From contig CAVSKX010000004.1 in assembly GCA_963728765.1 (NCBI GenBank), forward strand, positions 558,001-622,000: a stretch of 64,000 nucleotides of DNA, given 5' to 3'. The position numbers and the translations under genes are program-made. Shown here piece by piece: positions 1 to 8,568 of the stretch. Positions within the stretch are counted from its first letter, which is position 1; the number at the start of each line of letters is the position of its first letter. This DNA is from AC-32 sp963728765 (GTDB taxonomy: Bacteria; Actinomycetota; Thermoleophilia; Gaiellales; Gaiellaceae). The notes under the pieces are model-generated. The model searched no databases. It had not been told where the DNA came from and saw only the letters and a program-made list of their open reading frames with translations.

Positions 1-929
1 TCGACGAGCGCGCGCGCGGGAGGCATCGGGCGGTCGAGGAAGAGGGCGCTGGCCGGCAGCAGGACGCCGACCACGTCGCTCTCCGCCAGCATGCGCACGC
101 CGGCCTCGCCCGTCGCCTCGAGGTGGTCGATCGACCGGGCCCCCAGCTCGACCGCGAGCTCGACTGCCCCGAGCTCGTTGAACTGATCCCCGTGCAGCCG
201 CAGGACAAGACCTGCGTCTCGACAGGCCGAGAGGTAGCGACGCGCCTGCTCGACCGTGAACGCGCCCTCCTCGACGAACACGTCGGCGGCCTCGGCGAGC
301 GACGCGGCCTCGGGCAGGACCTCCTTCAGCACGAACTGGAGGTATCCGTTCGCATCCTCGAACTCCGGCGGCACGGCGTGCGCGCCGAGCCACGTCGTCA
401 CGCCGCCGGCGGCGGATACCGCGCGCAGCGAGGCGAGCTCGGTCTCCCGGTCGAGCCCGTAGCCCGACTTGCCCTCGAAGGTCGTCGTTCCGGCGCGCAG
501 CATCCAGCCGCGGTGCTGCTCGACCGCAGCGCGCAGCTCGCTCTCGTCCCCGGCGCGCGTCGCGCGCACGGTCGAGAGAATCCCGCCACCGGCCGCATGC
601 AGCTCCTCGTAGCTCGCGCCGCCCGCGCGCAGCGCGAACTCCTCGACGCGGTCGCCTAGAAAGCACGGGTGCGTGTGGCAGTCGACGAGACCCGGGATCG
701 CACAGAATCCGGATCCGTCGACCTCCTCGACCTCGCCCTCGACCGCGCCGAGCTCGGACATCGCGCCGCTCGCGACGATTCGGCCGTCCTCGCACAGGAC
801 GAAGGCTCGCTCGATTACCTTGACCTCGCCCAGCTCCCTTCCGCGGGCCGGCGCCTCCGCTGCCGAAGGTGTCGCTAGCTGCGCGAGGTCGCGGACGAGC
901 AGCGTCCCCGCCCCTTCGCGTTCGGTCAT
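1..929 (-). CDS. hutI: Imidazolonepropionase, C-terminus cut by window edge
   Basis: HutI hydrolyses 4-imidazolone-5-propionate to N-formimino-L-glutamate, the third step of histidine degradation. I translated the minus strand from the ATG at 929. It begins MTEREGAGTLLVRDL, has the metal-binding HTH near residues 85-87, then GDRVEEF, GGGILSTVRATR and TTFEGKSGYGLD, all typical of the amidohydrolase-fold HutI family. The frame stays open to base 1, so about 310 of the usual ~400 residues are present. The start overlaps the hutU stop as ATGA, so it is the last visible gene of the hut operon. The family call is firm; only the C-terminus is unseen. Confidence 0.93.
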   Translation of the reverse strand, partial: MTEREGAGTLLVRDLAQLATPSAAEAPARGRELGEVKVIERAFVLCEDGRIVASGAMSELGAVEGEVEEVDGSGFCAIPGLVDCHTHPCFLGDRVEEFALRAGGASYEELHAAGGGILSTVRATRAGDESELRAAVEQHRGWMLRAGTTTFEGKSGYGLDRETELASLRAVSAAGGVTTWLGAHAVPPEFEDANGYLQFVLKEVLPEAASLAEAADVFVEEGAFTVEQARRYLSACRDAGLVLRLHGDQFNELGAVELAVELGARSIDHLEATGEAGVRMLAESDVVGVLLPASALFLDRPMPPARALV

Positions 930-2638
930 GCGCCTGAAGAGGGCGGCAGCGGCAACTGGAGTCCGTACTCCTCGGCAGCCGCAATCGCCTCCGAGTAGCC
1001 GGCGTCGGCGTGGCGAAGGACTCCCGTGCCGGGGTCGGAGGTCAGCACCCGCTCGAGGCGCTCGGCCATCTCATCGCTGCCGTCAGCGACGACCACCATG
1101 CCGGCGTGGATCGAGTTGCCGATCCCGACGCCGCCGCCATGGTGGACGCTGACCCAGGTCGCGCCGGCGGCGACGTTCACCAGTGCATTCAGGATCGGCC
1201 AGTCCGCGATCGCGTCGGAGCCGTCCAGCATCGCCTCGGTCTCGCGATACGGCGACGCCACCGAGCCGGAGTCGAGGTGATCCCGCCCGATCACAACGGG
1301 CGCCTTCACCTCGCCCTCGCGCACGAGGTCGTTGATCGCCAACCCGGCGCGGGCGCGGTCGCCACAGCCGAGCCAGCAGATCCGAGCGGGCAATCCCTGG
1401 AAGGCGATGCGGTCAGGCGCCAGTGTCAGCCATCGCTGGAGAGCGCCGTCCTCCGGGAAGAGCTCCAGGAGCCGACGGTCGATGGCGGCGATGTCGCCTG
1501 GATCGCCAGACAGGGCGGCCCAACGGAACGGCCCGATGCCGCGGCAGAACAACGGCCGGATATAGGCCGGGACGAAGCCCGGGTATGCGAATGCTTCCTC
1601 TACCCCGGCCTCTAGTGCCTCCCCTCGTAAGTTGTTGCCATAATCGAAAACATAGCTGCCGGCTCGGACGTACTCGAGCAGCGCCTCGACGTGTCGCGCG
1701 ATCGACTCGCGGGCGCGGCGCAGGTACTCGTCGGGGTCGCGCTCGCGCAGCGCGGCGGCCTTCGCGACGTCCAGCCCGACCGGCACGTAGCCGTTCAGCG
1801 GATCGTGCGCCGCGGTCTGGTCGGTGACCAGGTCGAACCGCTCCCCGCGCCTTGCCAACTCCGGCACGACCTCTGCGGCGTTTCCGAGTAGCCCGACCGA
1901 CAACGCACGCCCTTCACCTGCCGCTGCGCGCACACGTGCAAGAGCATCGTCGAGGGACTCCGCTGCCTCGTCCAGGTAGCGCGTCTCGAGTCGGCGCTCG
2001 ATCCGCGCCGGGTCGACCTCGACGCACAGGATCGCCGCACCGGCAAGCGTCGCCGCCAGCGGCTGCGCGCCTCCCATCCCGCCGAGCCCGGCGGTGAGGA
2101 TCGTGCGCCCGGAGAGATCGGCCGCACCGAAGTGCTTCTCCGCAGCCGACACGAACGTCTGGTAGGTGCCCTGCAGGATCCCCTGGCTGCCGATGTAGAT
2201 CCAGCTGCCGGCCGTCATTTGGCCGAACATCGTCAGTCCAAGCGCCTCTAGCCGCCGGAACTCGTCCCACGTCGCCCAGCGCGGGACGAGCAGCGAGTTC
2301 GCGATCAGCACGCGTGGCGACGACGGAGTCGTGCGGAAGACGCCGACCGGCTTTCCGCTCTGGACGAGCAGTGTCTCGTCCTCGCCGAGCGTAAGCAGCG
2401 ACCGCACGAGCGCCCGCAGCGCCTCCGGGCTCCTCGCCGCTTTCCCGGAGCCGCCGTAGACGATGAGCTCCTCCGGCCGCTCGGCGACCTCGGGATCGAG
2501 GTTGTTCAGCAGCATCCGCAGTGGCGCTTCGGTGGACCACGCGCGCGCGTTCAGCTGCGTCCCGCGCGGCGCGCGAATCGCAGAGAGATCGCCGCAGAGG
2601 GCCTCGACCGTCGCGTCGACGGAGCTCGTCGCGCTCAC
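926..2638 (-). CDS. hutU: Urocanate hydratase
   Basis: Urocanase converts urocanate to imidazolonepropionate using a tightly bound NAD+. The 570-residue product has the usual family length. Visible landmarks are YGGSGKAARS (61-70), the glycine-rich GLGGMGGAQP (about 185-193), YGNNLRGEA (333-341), RPLFCRGIGPFRW (361-373), the cysteine segment ICWLGCGDRAR (420-430), which covers the family's catalytic cysteine region, and HHGGGVGIGNSIHAG (499-513). It overlaps hutI downstream by ATGA. It also overlaps the small membrane-protein gene upstream by 4 nt, so translation is probably coupled. Confidence 0.97.
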   Translation of the reverse strand: MSATSSVDATVEALCGDLSAIRAPRGTQLNARAWSTEAPLRMLLNNLDPEVAERPEELIVYGGSGKAARSPEALRALVRSLLTLGEDETLLVQSGKPVGVFRTTPSSPRVLIANSLLVPRWATWDEFRRLEALGLTMFGQMTAGSWIYIGSQGILQGTYQTFVSAAEKHFGAADLSGRTILTAGLGGMGGAQPLAATLAGAAILCVEVDPARIERRLETRYLDEAAESLDDALARVRAAAGEGRALSVGLLGNAAEVVPELARRGERFDLVTDQTAAHDPLNGYVPVGLDVAKAAALRERDPDEYLRRARESIARHVEALLEYVRAGSYVFDYGNNLRGEALEAGVEEAFAYPGFVPAYIRPLFCRGIGPFRWAALSGDPGDIAAIDRRLLELFPEDGALQRWLTLAPDRIAFQGLPARICWLGCGDRARAGLAINDLVREGEVKAPVVIGRDHLDSGSVASPYRETEAMLDGSDAIADWPILNALVNVAAGATWVSVHHGGGVGIGNSIHAGMVVVADGSDEMAERLERVLTSDPGTGVLRHADAGYSEAIAAAEEYGLQLPLPPSSGA

Positions 2639-2868
2639 GGTTGTTGCCGCTCCGCTTCGCGTTCACGCGAACGGATCCGCCACCACGTGTACGCGGTGGC
2701 GAGCAGGAACGCCGCCACGCCGCCGGACAGCGACCGCACGAGGCCGCTGCCCGTCGCGTAGGCGATCACGAAGACCAACGCGCCGAGACCCGCGTAGGCG
2801 AGGGCGCTGTCGCGGTACGGCCGCTTGGACTTGTGGCGGGCCGGGTTCGTGCCGTTGCCGCCGGTCAC
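2635..2868 (-). CDS. Small two-helix membrane protein in the hut operon
   Basis: This is a 77-residue protein of unknown function. It has a basic N-terminus (about 20 residues) and two hydrophobic segments, roughly residues 24-41 (ALAYAGLGALVFVIAYA) and 46-62 (RSLSGGVAAFLLATAYTWW), and ends in a charged tail. It overlaps hutH upstream and hutU downstream by 4 nt each, so it is translated as part of the hut operon, and the tight overlaps argue that it is real. A role in membrane association or transport linked to histidine breakdown is only a guess; I recognise no family. Confidence 0.7.
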   Translation of the reverse strand: MTGGNGTNPARHKSKRPYRDSALAYAGLGALVFVIAYATGSGLVRSLSGGVAAFLLATAYTWWRIRSREREAERQQP

Positions 2869-4403
2869 CGCAGCTCCCCCGCCTCAGCCTCGACCGCCTC
2901 CACCAGCGATCCGTCGCAAACAGCGTCGGCGACGGCCTCGATGTCAGGAGCCAGCGGCCGGTCGTCCCGCAGCCGTGGCGACAGTGACCGCACGAACTCC
3001 CGCGCTGCCCGCACACCGACCCCGGGTTGCAGAGGTGCGAGGAACTCGACGCCCTGCGCGCCGGCGAGCAGCTCGATCGCGAGCACCCGTTCCGCGTTTG
3101 CGAGCACCTGCCAGGCCTTCAGCCCGGAGGCGTTTCCCATCGAGACGTGATCCTCCTGCCCGGCGCTCGTCGGGATCGAGTCCACCGCGGCCGGGTGCGC
3201 GAGGACCTTGTTCTCGCTCACCAGCGAGGCCGCGACGTACTGCGGGATCATGAAGCCGGAGTTGAGCCCGCCGTCGCCGGTCAGGAAGGCCGGCAGGCCA
3301 CCGGAGAGGCTCGGGTTCACCAGCCGCTCCACCCGCCGTTCGGCGATGTCGGCGAGCTCCGAGACCGCCATCGCCAGGGCATCGAGCGCGAACGCGAGCG
3401 GCTGCCCGTGGAAGTTCCCGTTCGAGACGAGCATGCGGTCATCGACGAGCACGAGCGGGTTGTCCGTCGCGGCGTTCAGCTCGGTCGAGATCGTCCTCGC
3501 CGCGTAATCCAGCAGGTCGCGCGAGGCACCGTGCACCTGGGGCGCGCAGCGAAGCGAGTACGCGTCCTGGACCTTGTCGCACCAGCGGTGGGACTCGTTG
3601 ATCGCGGAGTCCTCCAGCAGCTGGAGCACGTTCGCCGCCGAGTCGGCCTGGCCCTGGAGCGGGCGGAGGGCGTGCACCTGCGGCAGGAAGCTCGTGCGGG
3701 AGCCCTGGAGCGCTTCGAGCGACTGGGCGCAGGCGATGTCGGCCACCTTCGCGAGTCGGCGGGCTCGCACGATGCCGAGGGCGCCGAACGCGGCCATGAA
3801 CTGCGTGCCATTGACGAGGGAGAGCCCCTCCTTCGCTTGCAGCCGGACGGGCTCGAGGCCGACATCCGCCAGTGCCTCCGCTCCGGACAGGCGACGGCCG
3901 TCGACCGTCGCCTCGCCCTCCCCGATCAGTGGCAGCGCGAGGTGCGCAAGCGGCGCGAGATCGCCGCTGGCGCCGACCGAGCCCCGGCTCGGCACGCGGG
4001 GGAGGACGCCGCGGTTGAGGCACTCGACGAGCAGCTCGACAGTCTCGATCCGCGCACCCGAGTAGCCCTTTGCAAGCGCGTTTGCGCGAAGCAGCATCGC
4101 TGCACGAACGATCTCGTCCGGGTAGGGCTCGCCGACCCCGCAGGCGTGGCTCCGCAGCAGCCGGAGCTGCAGCTCCTCGGTCAGCTCCTCGGGAATCGAG
4201 CGCGAGACGAAGCGGCCGAAGCCGGTGTTGACGCCGTATGTGTGCTCTTCGCGGCCGTGCGCGGCGTGCTCGACGATCTCGCGCGCCGCGGCCATTCGCT
4301 CCCGCGCCGAGTCGGCGAGACTGACCGTCCGACCGCCGAGCGCGACCTCCCAGACGTCGTCCAGAACGAGATCGTCGCCCGTCAGCGCCTTGCTCTCGAT
4401 CAC
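2865..4403 (-). CDS. hutH: Histidine ammonia-lyase
   Basis: HutH removes ammonia from L-histidine to give urocanate, the first step of the pathway. The Ala-Ser-Gly triad that cyclises to the MIO prosthetic group is at 145-147 (GSVGASGDLAPLAH). The catalytic tyrosine region TYGVNTGFGRF is near 56-65, and FHGQPLAFALDAL and NPSLSGGLPAF are also typical. The length of 512 residues is normal. The start is the GTG at 4403; TACACT lies exactly 6 nt upstream (4415-4410), compatible with a leaderless mRNA. A second promoter-like element with a longer leader lies further upstream (4458-4517). It overlaps the small membrane-protein gene by 4 nt. Confidence 0.97.
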   Translation of the reverse strand: MIESKALTGDDLVLDDVWEVALGGRTVSLADSARERMAAAREIVEHAAHGREEHTYGVNTGFGRFVSRSIPEELTEELQLRLLRSHACGVGEPYPDEIVRAAMLLRANALAKGYSGARIETVELLVECLNRGVLPRVPSRGSVGASGDLAPLAHLALPLIGEGEATVDGRRLSGAEALADVGLEPVRLQAKEGLSLVNGTQFMAAFGALGIVRARRLAKVADIACAQSLEALQGSRTSFLPQVHALRPLQGQADSAANVLQLLEDSAINESHRWCDKVQDAYSLRCAPQVHGASRDLLDYAARTISTELNAATDNPLVLVDDRMLVSNGNFHGQPLAFALDALAMAVSELADIAERRVERLVNPSLSGGLPAFLTGDGGLNSGFMIPQYVAASLVSENKVLAHPAAVDSIPTSAGQEDHVSMGNASGLKAWQVLANAERVLAIELLAGAQGVEFLAPLQPGVGVRAAREFVRSLSPRLRDDRPLAPDIEAVADAVCDGSLVEAVEAEAGELR

Positions 4404-4457
4404 GCCGCGAGTGTATCCCGCAGTTGCGGTGCTTCCCGGCCGCGCGAGCGCCCCTGA

Positions 4458-4517
4458 GTACGGTTCGCCCGGCCTCCTCCCCGAGGCGAGCGTATCGGTG
4501 ATGTCCGCGCGCGTCTG
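4458..4517 (-). promoter_or_regulatory. Promoter-like element plus conserved leader upstream of hutH
   Basis: Read on the minus strand, CAGACG (4517-4512) is separated by 17 bp from TACGCT (4494-4489) and followed by a 31-nt stretch (4488-4458) that differs at one base from a stretch at 42335-42365 on the plus strand. A third, more divergent copy lies at 8569 onward. The stretch can form a GCCTC/GAGGC hairpin. It sits 55 nt upstream of the hutH start and so could be the hut operon promoter and 5' leader. The promoter role is inferred from spacing and recurrence alone. Confidence 0.4.
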
Positions 4518-4567
4518 TGCCGGATTCGTGACTAAATCGTGACGTCCGCACCGCCGTTCGCCGACGC

Positions 4568-5446
4568 TCAGTCCAGGAGCCGCAGCTCCAGCACGCGCGA
4601 GGCGTCAAAGCCGTCGATGCGCAGTGCCGCACCTGCCGCCGCTGCGGCGGCCCCCGCCGGCATCAGTCCGACAAGCTCGGACCCCACCACCTCCGCCCCG
4701 CGTGCCGCAGCTTCCGTCTCGACACGCGCAACGATGTCGTGCAGCGCCGCGGCCTCCCAGTCCTCGACGTTCATGCTCACCTGCACGAGCCCGGCCGACG
4801 GGAGGTCGAGCCCGAGCGCCCGCACGCCCGGGAAGCCGCCGCCGCGCTCACGCACCAGAGCCGCGATCTCCCGCGCCGCCTCGAGCGAGCCGCGCAGGTT
4901 GACGTTGAACGCGATCAGCGGCCGGCGCACCCCGACCAGCACGCCGCCCGCGGACTCGGACAGCCGCACAGGCCCGAACTCAGGCGCAAGCTCTCCGGCG
5001 TCGACGCGCCGCTGCAGCTCCTCGGGCCCGCCACTACGGAAGAACGCCGGACCGCGGCCATCGCCGAGGTCGCCGTACAGGAACACGGGCAGCGAGAGCT
5101 CCTCACCGACCCGCCGCGCCAGGGCGAGCGCCGCCCCGCCCGCCGCCTCCGCGTCCCCGCGGTCGAGTGGCACGACGGGCACCACGTCCGCCGCGCCGAT
5201 GCGCGGATGTGCCCCCTCGTGCCGCCGTAGGTCGATGCGCTCGGCGGCGCAGGCGATCCCCGCGAGCAGCGCCTCGACGAGCTCCTCGGCCGACCCGACG
5301 AGCGTGAAGACCGAGCGGTTGTGATCCGTGTCGGCGTGGACGTCGAGCAGACGGGCACGCGACCCGAGCGCATCTGCGAGCGCGTCGATCGTCGCGCGGT
5401 CTCGCCCCTCCGAGAAGTTCGGGACGGACTCGAGCGGCCGCACCAC
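4568..5446 (-). CDS. ftcD: Glutamate formimidoyltransferase
   Basis: This enzyme transfers the formimino group of N-formimino-L-glutamate (the HutI product) to tetrahydrofolate, releasing glutamate. The 292-residue protein starts VRPLESVPNFSEGRD, the signature of the formiminotransferase N-terminal domain, followed by HADTDHNRSVFTL and HEGAHPRIGAADVVP. The cyclodeaminase domain of the mammalian bifunctional enzyme is absent, so a separate cyclodeaminase is expected elsewhere. It lies 164 nt upstream of hutH on the same strand, which makes the tetrahydrofolate branch the likely end of histidine degradation here. The start is the GTG at 5446, 6 nt after a TAGACT box. Confidence 0.92.
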   Translation of the reverse strand: MVRPLESVPNFSEGRDRATIDALADALGSRARLLDVHADTDHNRSVFTLVGSAEELVEALLAGIACAAERIDLRRHEGAHPRIGAADVVPVVPLDRGDAEAAGGAALALARRVGEELSLPVFLYGDLGDGRGPAFFRSGGPEELQRRVDAGELAPEFGPVRLSESAGGVLVGVRRPLIAFNVNLRGSLEAAREIAALVRERGGGFPGVRALGLDLPSAGLVQVSMNVEDWEAAALHDIVARVETEAAARGAEVVGSELVGLMPAGAAAAAAGAALRIDGFDASRVLELRLLD

Positions 5447-5451
5447 GCGCG

Positions 5452-5458
5452 TAGTCTA
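5452..5458. promoter_or_regulatory. Overlapping divergent -10 boxes between ftcD and methyltransferase
   Basis: Only 18 bp separate the divergent start codons at 5446 and 5465. TAGTCT (5452-5457) lies 7 nt before the plus-strand GTG. On the other strand TAGACT (5458-5453) lies 6 nt before the minus-strand GTG. The same near-palindromic bases can therefore act as the -10 element in both directions, and both mRNAs would be leaderless. This is inferred from sequence only. Confidence 0.45.
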
Positions 5459-5464
5459 GGAACG

Positions 5465-6053
5465 GTGAAGGCGTACTACGACCGCCGTGCGCCGGAGTAC
5501 GACGATTGGTGGCGTGGCTCCGGTCTCTTCGCTGACCGCGACCGTCCCGCCTGGAACGAGGAAGTCGAGGCGCTCTGCAGCGCGATCGCATCACTGGAGC
5601 CCGCACGAACGCTCGACGTCGCCTGCGGAACCGGGTTCCTCACGCGGCACCTGCGCGGCGAGGTCGTCGGCCTCGACCAGAGCGAGAGCATGCTCGAGGA
5701 GGCGCGCCGCCAGGCACCGAGCGCCACCTTCGTCCGCGGAGACGCGCTGTCGCTCCCCTTCGACGACGGAGCCTTCGAGCGGGTCTTCACCGGGCCACTT
5801 CTACGGTCACCTCGATCCGGAGCAGCGCGAGCGCTTCGTCGCCGAGGCGCGTCGCGTGGCGACCGAGCTGGTCGTCGTCGACTCCGCCCTGCGCGAGGAC
5901 GTCGAGCCCGAGGAGCAGCAGGAGCGCGTCCTCAACGACGGCTCGCGCTGGGAGGTCTACAAGCGCTACTTCGAGCCGGATGCGCTCGCCCGCGAGCTCG
6001 GTTCCGGCGAGACGCTGTTCGCGGGCCGCTGGTTCGTCGCGGTCCGCTCTTGA
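5465..6053 (+). pseudogene. Class I SAM-dependent methyltransferase, frameshifted
   Basis: The N-terminal half reads from the GTG at 5465: VKAYYDRRAPEYDDWW, then motif I LDVACGTGFLTRHL, then VGLDQSESMLEEAR, typical of class I (type 11-like) methyltransferases. At FERVFTG the frame breaks. The rest of the fold (HFYGHLDPEQRERFVAEAR to LFAGRWFVAVRS, stop at 6051-6053) continues in the next frame. One extra G in the GGG run at 5792-5794 explains the shift completely. It is either a sequencing or assembly error or a recent mutation. The substrate is unknown. The stop overlaps the start of the following glycosylase (TTGA). Confidence 0.7.
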
Positions 6054-6688
6054 CGCGGCGGCGCTCGCGCTACCGCTCCATCGCCTCGCTCCAGCGCGAC
6101 CAGCGCGTCTGCCGCCAGTGTATCGAGGCCGGCTACCCGCTCGAGTCGCTCTCGATCGTCCAGCCGTACGAGGGCCAGCGCGCCTATGTCTTCGGCCAGG
6201 CGCCTGGCGCAGTCGAGGGCGAGCAGCGCCGCCCGTGGCGCGGCCGAGCCGGCCGCACGCTGCGACGCTGGCTCGAGCTCGACGAGGACGACTTCTACGC
6301 GACCTTCTACTGCGCCTCGGTGACGCGCTGCTATCCGGGCAAGGCGCCGACCGGCCGCGGTGATCGCACCCCGACGCCGCATGAGCAGGAGCTCTGTGCG
6401 TTCTGGCGCACGTGGGAGCTCGAGCTCATCCGACCGCGCCTGATCGTCCCCGTCGGCGGGCTGGCCGTTCGGCGACTGCTCGGGCTGAAGAGCGTGACCG
6501 AGTGCGTCGGGCAGCGCTTCGAGCACGACGGTGCGACGGCCATCCCACTCCCCCACCCGTCCGGTGCAAGCAGCTGGCTCAACGACCCGGCGAACCGCGC
6601 CCGGGTCGCCGAGGCCGCCGAGCTGATCCGGGCCGAGCTTCACCGGCTCGACCTCGAGCCTGGCGGCGAGACAAAGGCCCGGCGCTAG
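6050..6688 (+). CDS. Uracil-DNA glycosylase superfamily protein (family 4/5-like, Fe-S type)
   Basis: This is a likely base-excision repair enzyme that removes uracil or related bases from DNA. The visible motifs are motif 1 GQAPGAVEGEQ with RPWRGRAGRTL, the segment TRCYPGKAP...GDRTPTPHE and the HPSG motif 2 near the C-terminus. CRQC near the N-terminus together with the later cysteines would supply a 4Fe-4S cluster as in families 4 and 5. The start is uncertain. I use the TTG at 6050 because it overlaps the preceding stop and gives about 212 residues, the family's usual size. The exact family (4, 5 or another branch) cannot be fixed by eye. Confidence 0.75.
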   Translation: MTRRRSRYRSIASLQRDQRVCRQCIEAGYPLESLSIVQPYEGQRAYVFGQAPGAVEGEQRRPWRGRAGRTLRRWLELDEDDFYATFYCASVTRCYPGKAPTGRGDRTPTPHEQELCAFWRTWELELIRPRLIVPVGGLAVRRLLGLKSVTECVGQRFEHDGATAIPLPHPSGASSWLNDPANRARVAEAAELIRAELHRLDLEPGGETKARR

Positions 6689-6697
6689 ATTTCGAGG

Positions 6698-8515
6698 GTG
6701 CAGGAGACACCCCGCTATCGCAACACGTTCGCGCGGTTGCTGGGGTTCCTTCGGCCCTACAAGGCTTCGCTGATCGTCTCGATCGTGCTGGCCGCGGGGT
6801 CGCAGGGTGCCGCAATCGCGCTCATCTGGCTGACGAAGAACGTCATCGACGACGCGCTCGCCCAGCGTGACCGCGAGAAGCTCTGGCTCTACGTCGGCGC
6901 GGTCGTCGCCTGCGGGATTCTGCGTGCCTCGCTGATGGCGGCCCGCCGCCTGATCTCCGGGCGCCAGGCGCTCGCGGTCGAGATGGACATGCGGCAGGGA
7001 CTCTTCGCGCACCTCGTCCGGCTGTCGTTCGGCTTCTACGACCGCCACCAGACCGGCCAGCTGATGTCGCGCGCGACCGTCGACCTCCAGGGCGTCCGGT
7101 TCTTCCTCGGCTACGGGCTGATCTTCCTCTTCCAGAACGTGATCACCGTCGTGTCGGTGACGGTCGTGCTGCTCGTCTTCGAGTGGAAGCTCGCGCTCAT
7201 CACGCTGGCGATCACTCCGGTGCTTGTCGTTCTGGCCTACCGCTACAGCCACATTGCCCACCCGACCCTGCGCGAGGTGCAGCAGAAGCTCGCCGACGTC
7301 GCGACGGTGGCGGAGGAGAACATCGTCGGCGTCCACGTCGTGAAGTCGTTCGCGCAGGAGCCGCAGGAGTCGGCGAAGTTCCACGCGCGGTCGGAGGCGG
7401 TCTTCCGGCAGACGGTGAAGGCGAACCGACAGCGGGCGACGTACGTGCCGTTCATCTCCTGGGTGCCTTTGCTGGCGCAGGCCGCGGTTCTGCTCGTCGG
7501 TGCGCGGATGGTGACGAGCGGCGAGCTCACGGTGGGCGGCTTCGTGGCCTTCAACCTCTACCTCGGCATGCTCGTGATGCCGCTGCGCTCGCTCGGGATG
7601 TGGATCGGCCAGGCCCAGCGCGCGACCGCCTCCGGCGAACGGATCTTCCAGATCATGGACGAGCCGCCCGAGATCGCCGAGCAACCAGGCGCCGCCGCCC
7701 TGCCGGACGGCCCGGGCGAGCTGCGCTTCGAGAACGTGCGCTTCGAGTACCTCGAGGGGCGTCCGGTGCTCGAGGACGTAGACCTCGAGATCGCACCAGG
7801 CCGGACGATCGCGCTGATCGGCCAGACCGGCTCCGGCAAGACGACCCTCACGTCGCTCGTGCCGCGCTTCTACGACGTGACCGGCGGGCGCGTGCTGCTC
7901 GACGGAGTGGACGTGCGCGAGGTCACGCTCCGATCGCTGCGGCACGCGGTCGGCGTGATCCCGCAGGACCCGTTCCTCTTTTCGGCGAGCGTGCGCGAGA
8001 ACATCACCTTCGGCGCGCCCTATCTCGGCGACGAGGAGGTCGAGCGGATCGCGCGGCTCGCACAGGCACACGAGTTCGTCGCCGAGCTGCCGGACGGCTA
8101 CGACACGGTGATCGGGGAGCGCGGGATCACGCTCTCCGGAGGCCAGCGGCAGCGACTTGCGATCGCGCGGGCGCTCGCGGTTGACCCGCGGGTCTTGATC
8201 CTCGACGACGCCACCGCTTCCGTGGACGCGACCACCGAGGCGAAGATCCGAGTCGGCCTGCGCGAGGCGATGCGCGACCGAACGACGCTGATCATCGCCC
8301 ACCGGCTCTCGACCATCGCCCTCGCCGACGAGATCGTCGTGCTCGACGAGGGCCGCATCTGCGCCCGCGGCACGCACAACGAGCTGCTCGGAACGAGCGC
8401 CGTGTACCGCGACATCTACGAGCACGGCCTGCTCGAGCGGCAGTTCGCCGACGCGGTCGAGGCGCGGGTCGGCGAAGAGGAGCTGGGGGAGCAAGCGCTC
8501 GAGGCGGCATCGTGA
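6698..8515 (+). CDS. ABC exporter half-transporter with non-catalytic ATP site
   Basis: This is a type IV (ABCB-like) exporter subunit: an N-terminal six-helix membrane domain of about 330 residues, then a nucleotide-binding domain with Walker A GQTGSGKTT (about 375), signature LSGGQRQR (about 479) and Walker B ILDDATASVD (about 501). The residue after the Walker B aspartate is Asp rather than the catalytic Glu, as in the degenerate site of heterodimeric exporters. The start is the GTG at 6698, with TAGATT exactly 6 nt upstream, which suggests a leaderless mRNA. The partner is very probably the next gene at 8688. The substrate is unknown (drug or lipid type). Confidence 0.9.
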   Translation: MQETPRYRNTFARLLGFLRPYKASLIVSIVLAAGSQGAAIALIWLTKNVIDDALAQRDREKLWLYVGAVVACGILRASLMAARRLISGRQALAVEMDMRQGLFAHLVRLSFGFYDRHQTGQLMSRATVDLQGVRFFLGYGLIFLFQNVITVVSVTVVLLVFEWKLALITLAITPVLVVLAYRYSHIAHPTLREVQQKLADVATVAEENIVGVHVVKSFAQEPQESAKFHARSEAVFRQTVKANRQRATYVPFISWVPLLAQAAVLLVGARMVTSGELTVGGFVAFNLYLGMLVMPLRSLGMWIGQAQRATASGERIFQIMDEPPEIAEQPGAAALPDGPGELRFENVRFEYLEGRPVLEDVDLEIAPGRTIALIGQTGSGKTTLTSLVPRFYDVTGGRVLLDGVDVREVTLRSLRHAVGVIPQDPFLFSASVRENITFGAPYLGDEEVERIARLAQAHEFVAELPDGYDTVIGERGITLSGGQRQRLAIARALAVDPRVLILDDATASVDATTEAKIRVGLREAMRDRTTLIIAHRLSTIALADEIVVLDEGRICARGTHNELLGTSAVYRDIYEHGLLERQFADAVEARVGEEELGEQALEAAS

Positions 8516-8568
8516 GCCGCAGCCTGGCCCTGTGGGCGAACCGGCACGGCGTCGGCGCGCCCACGTCA

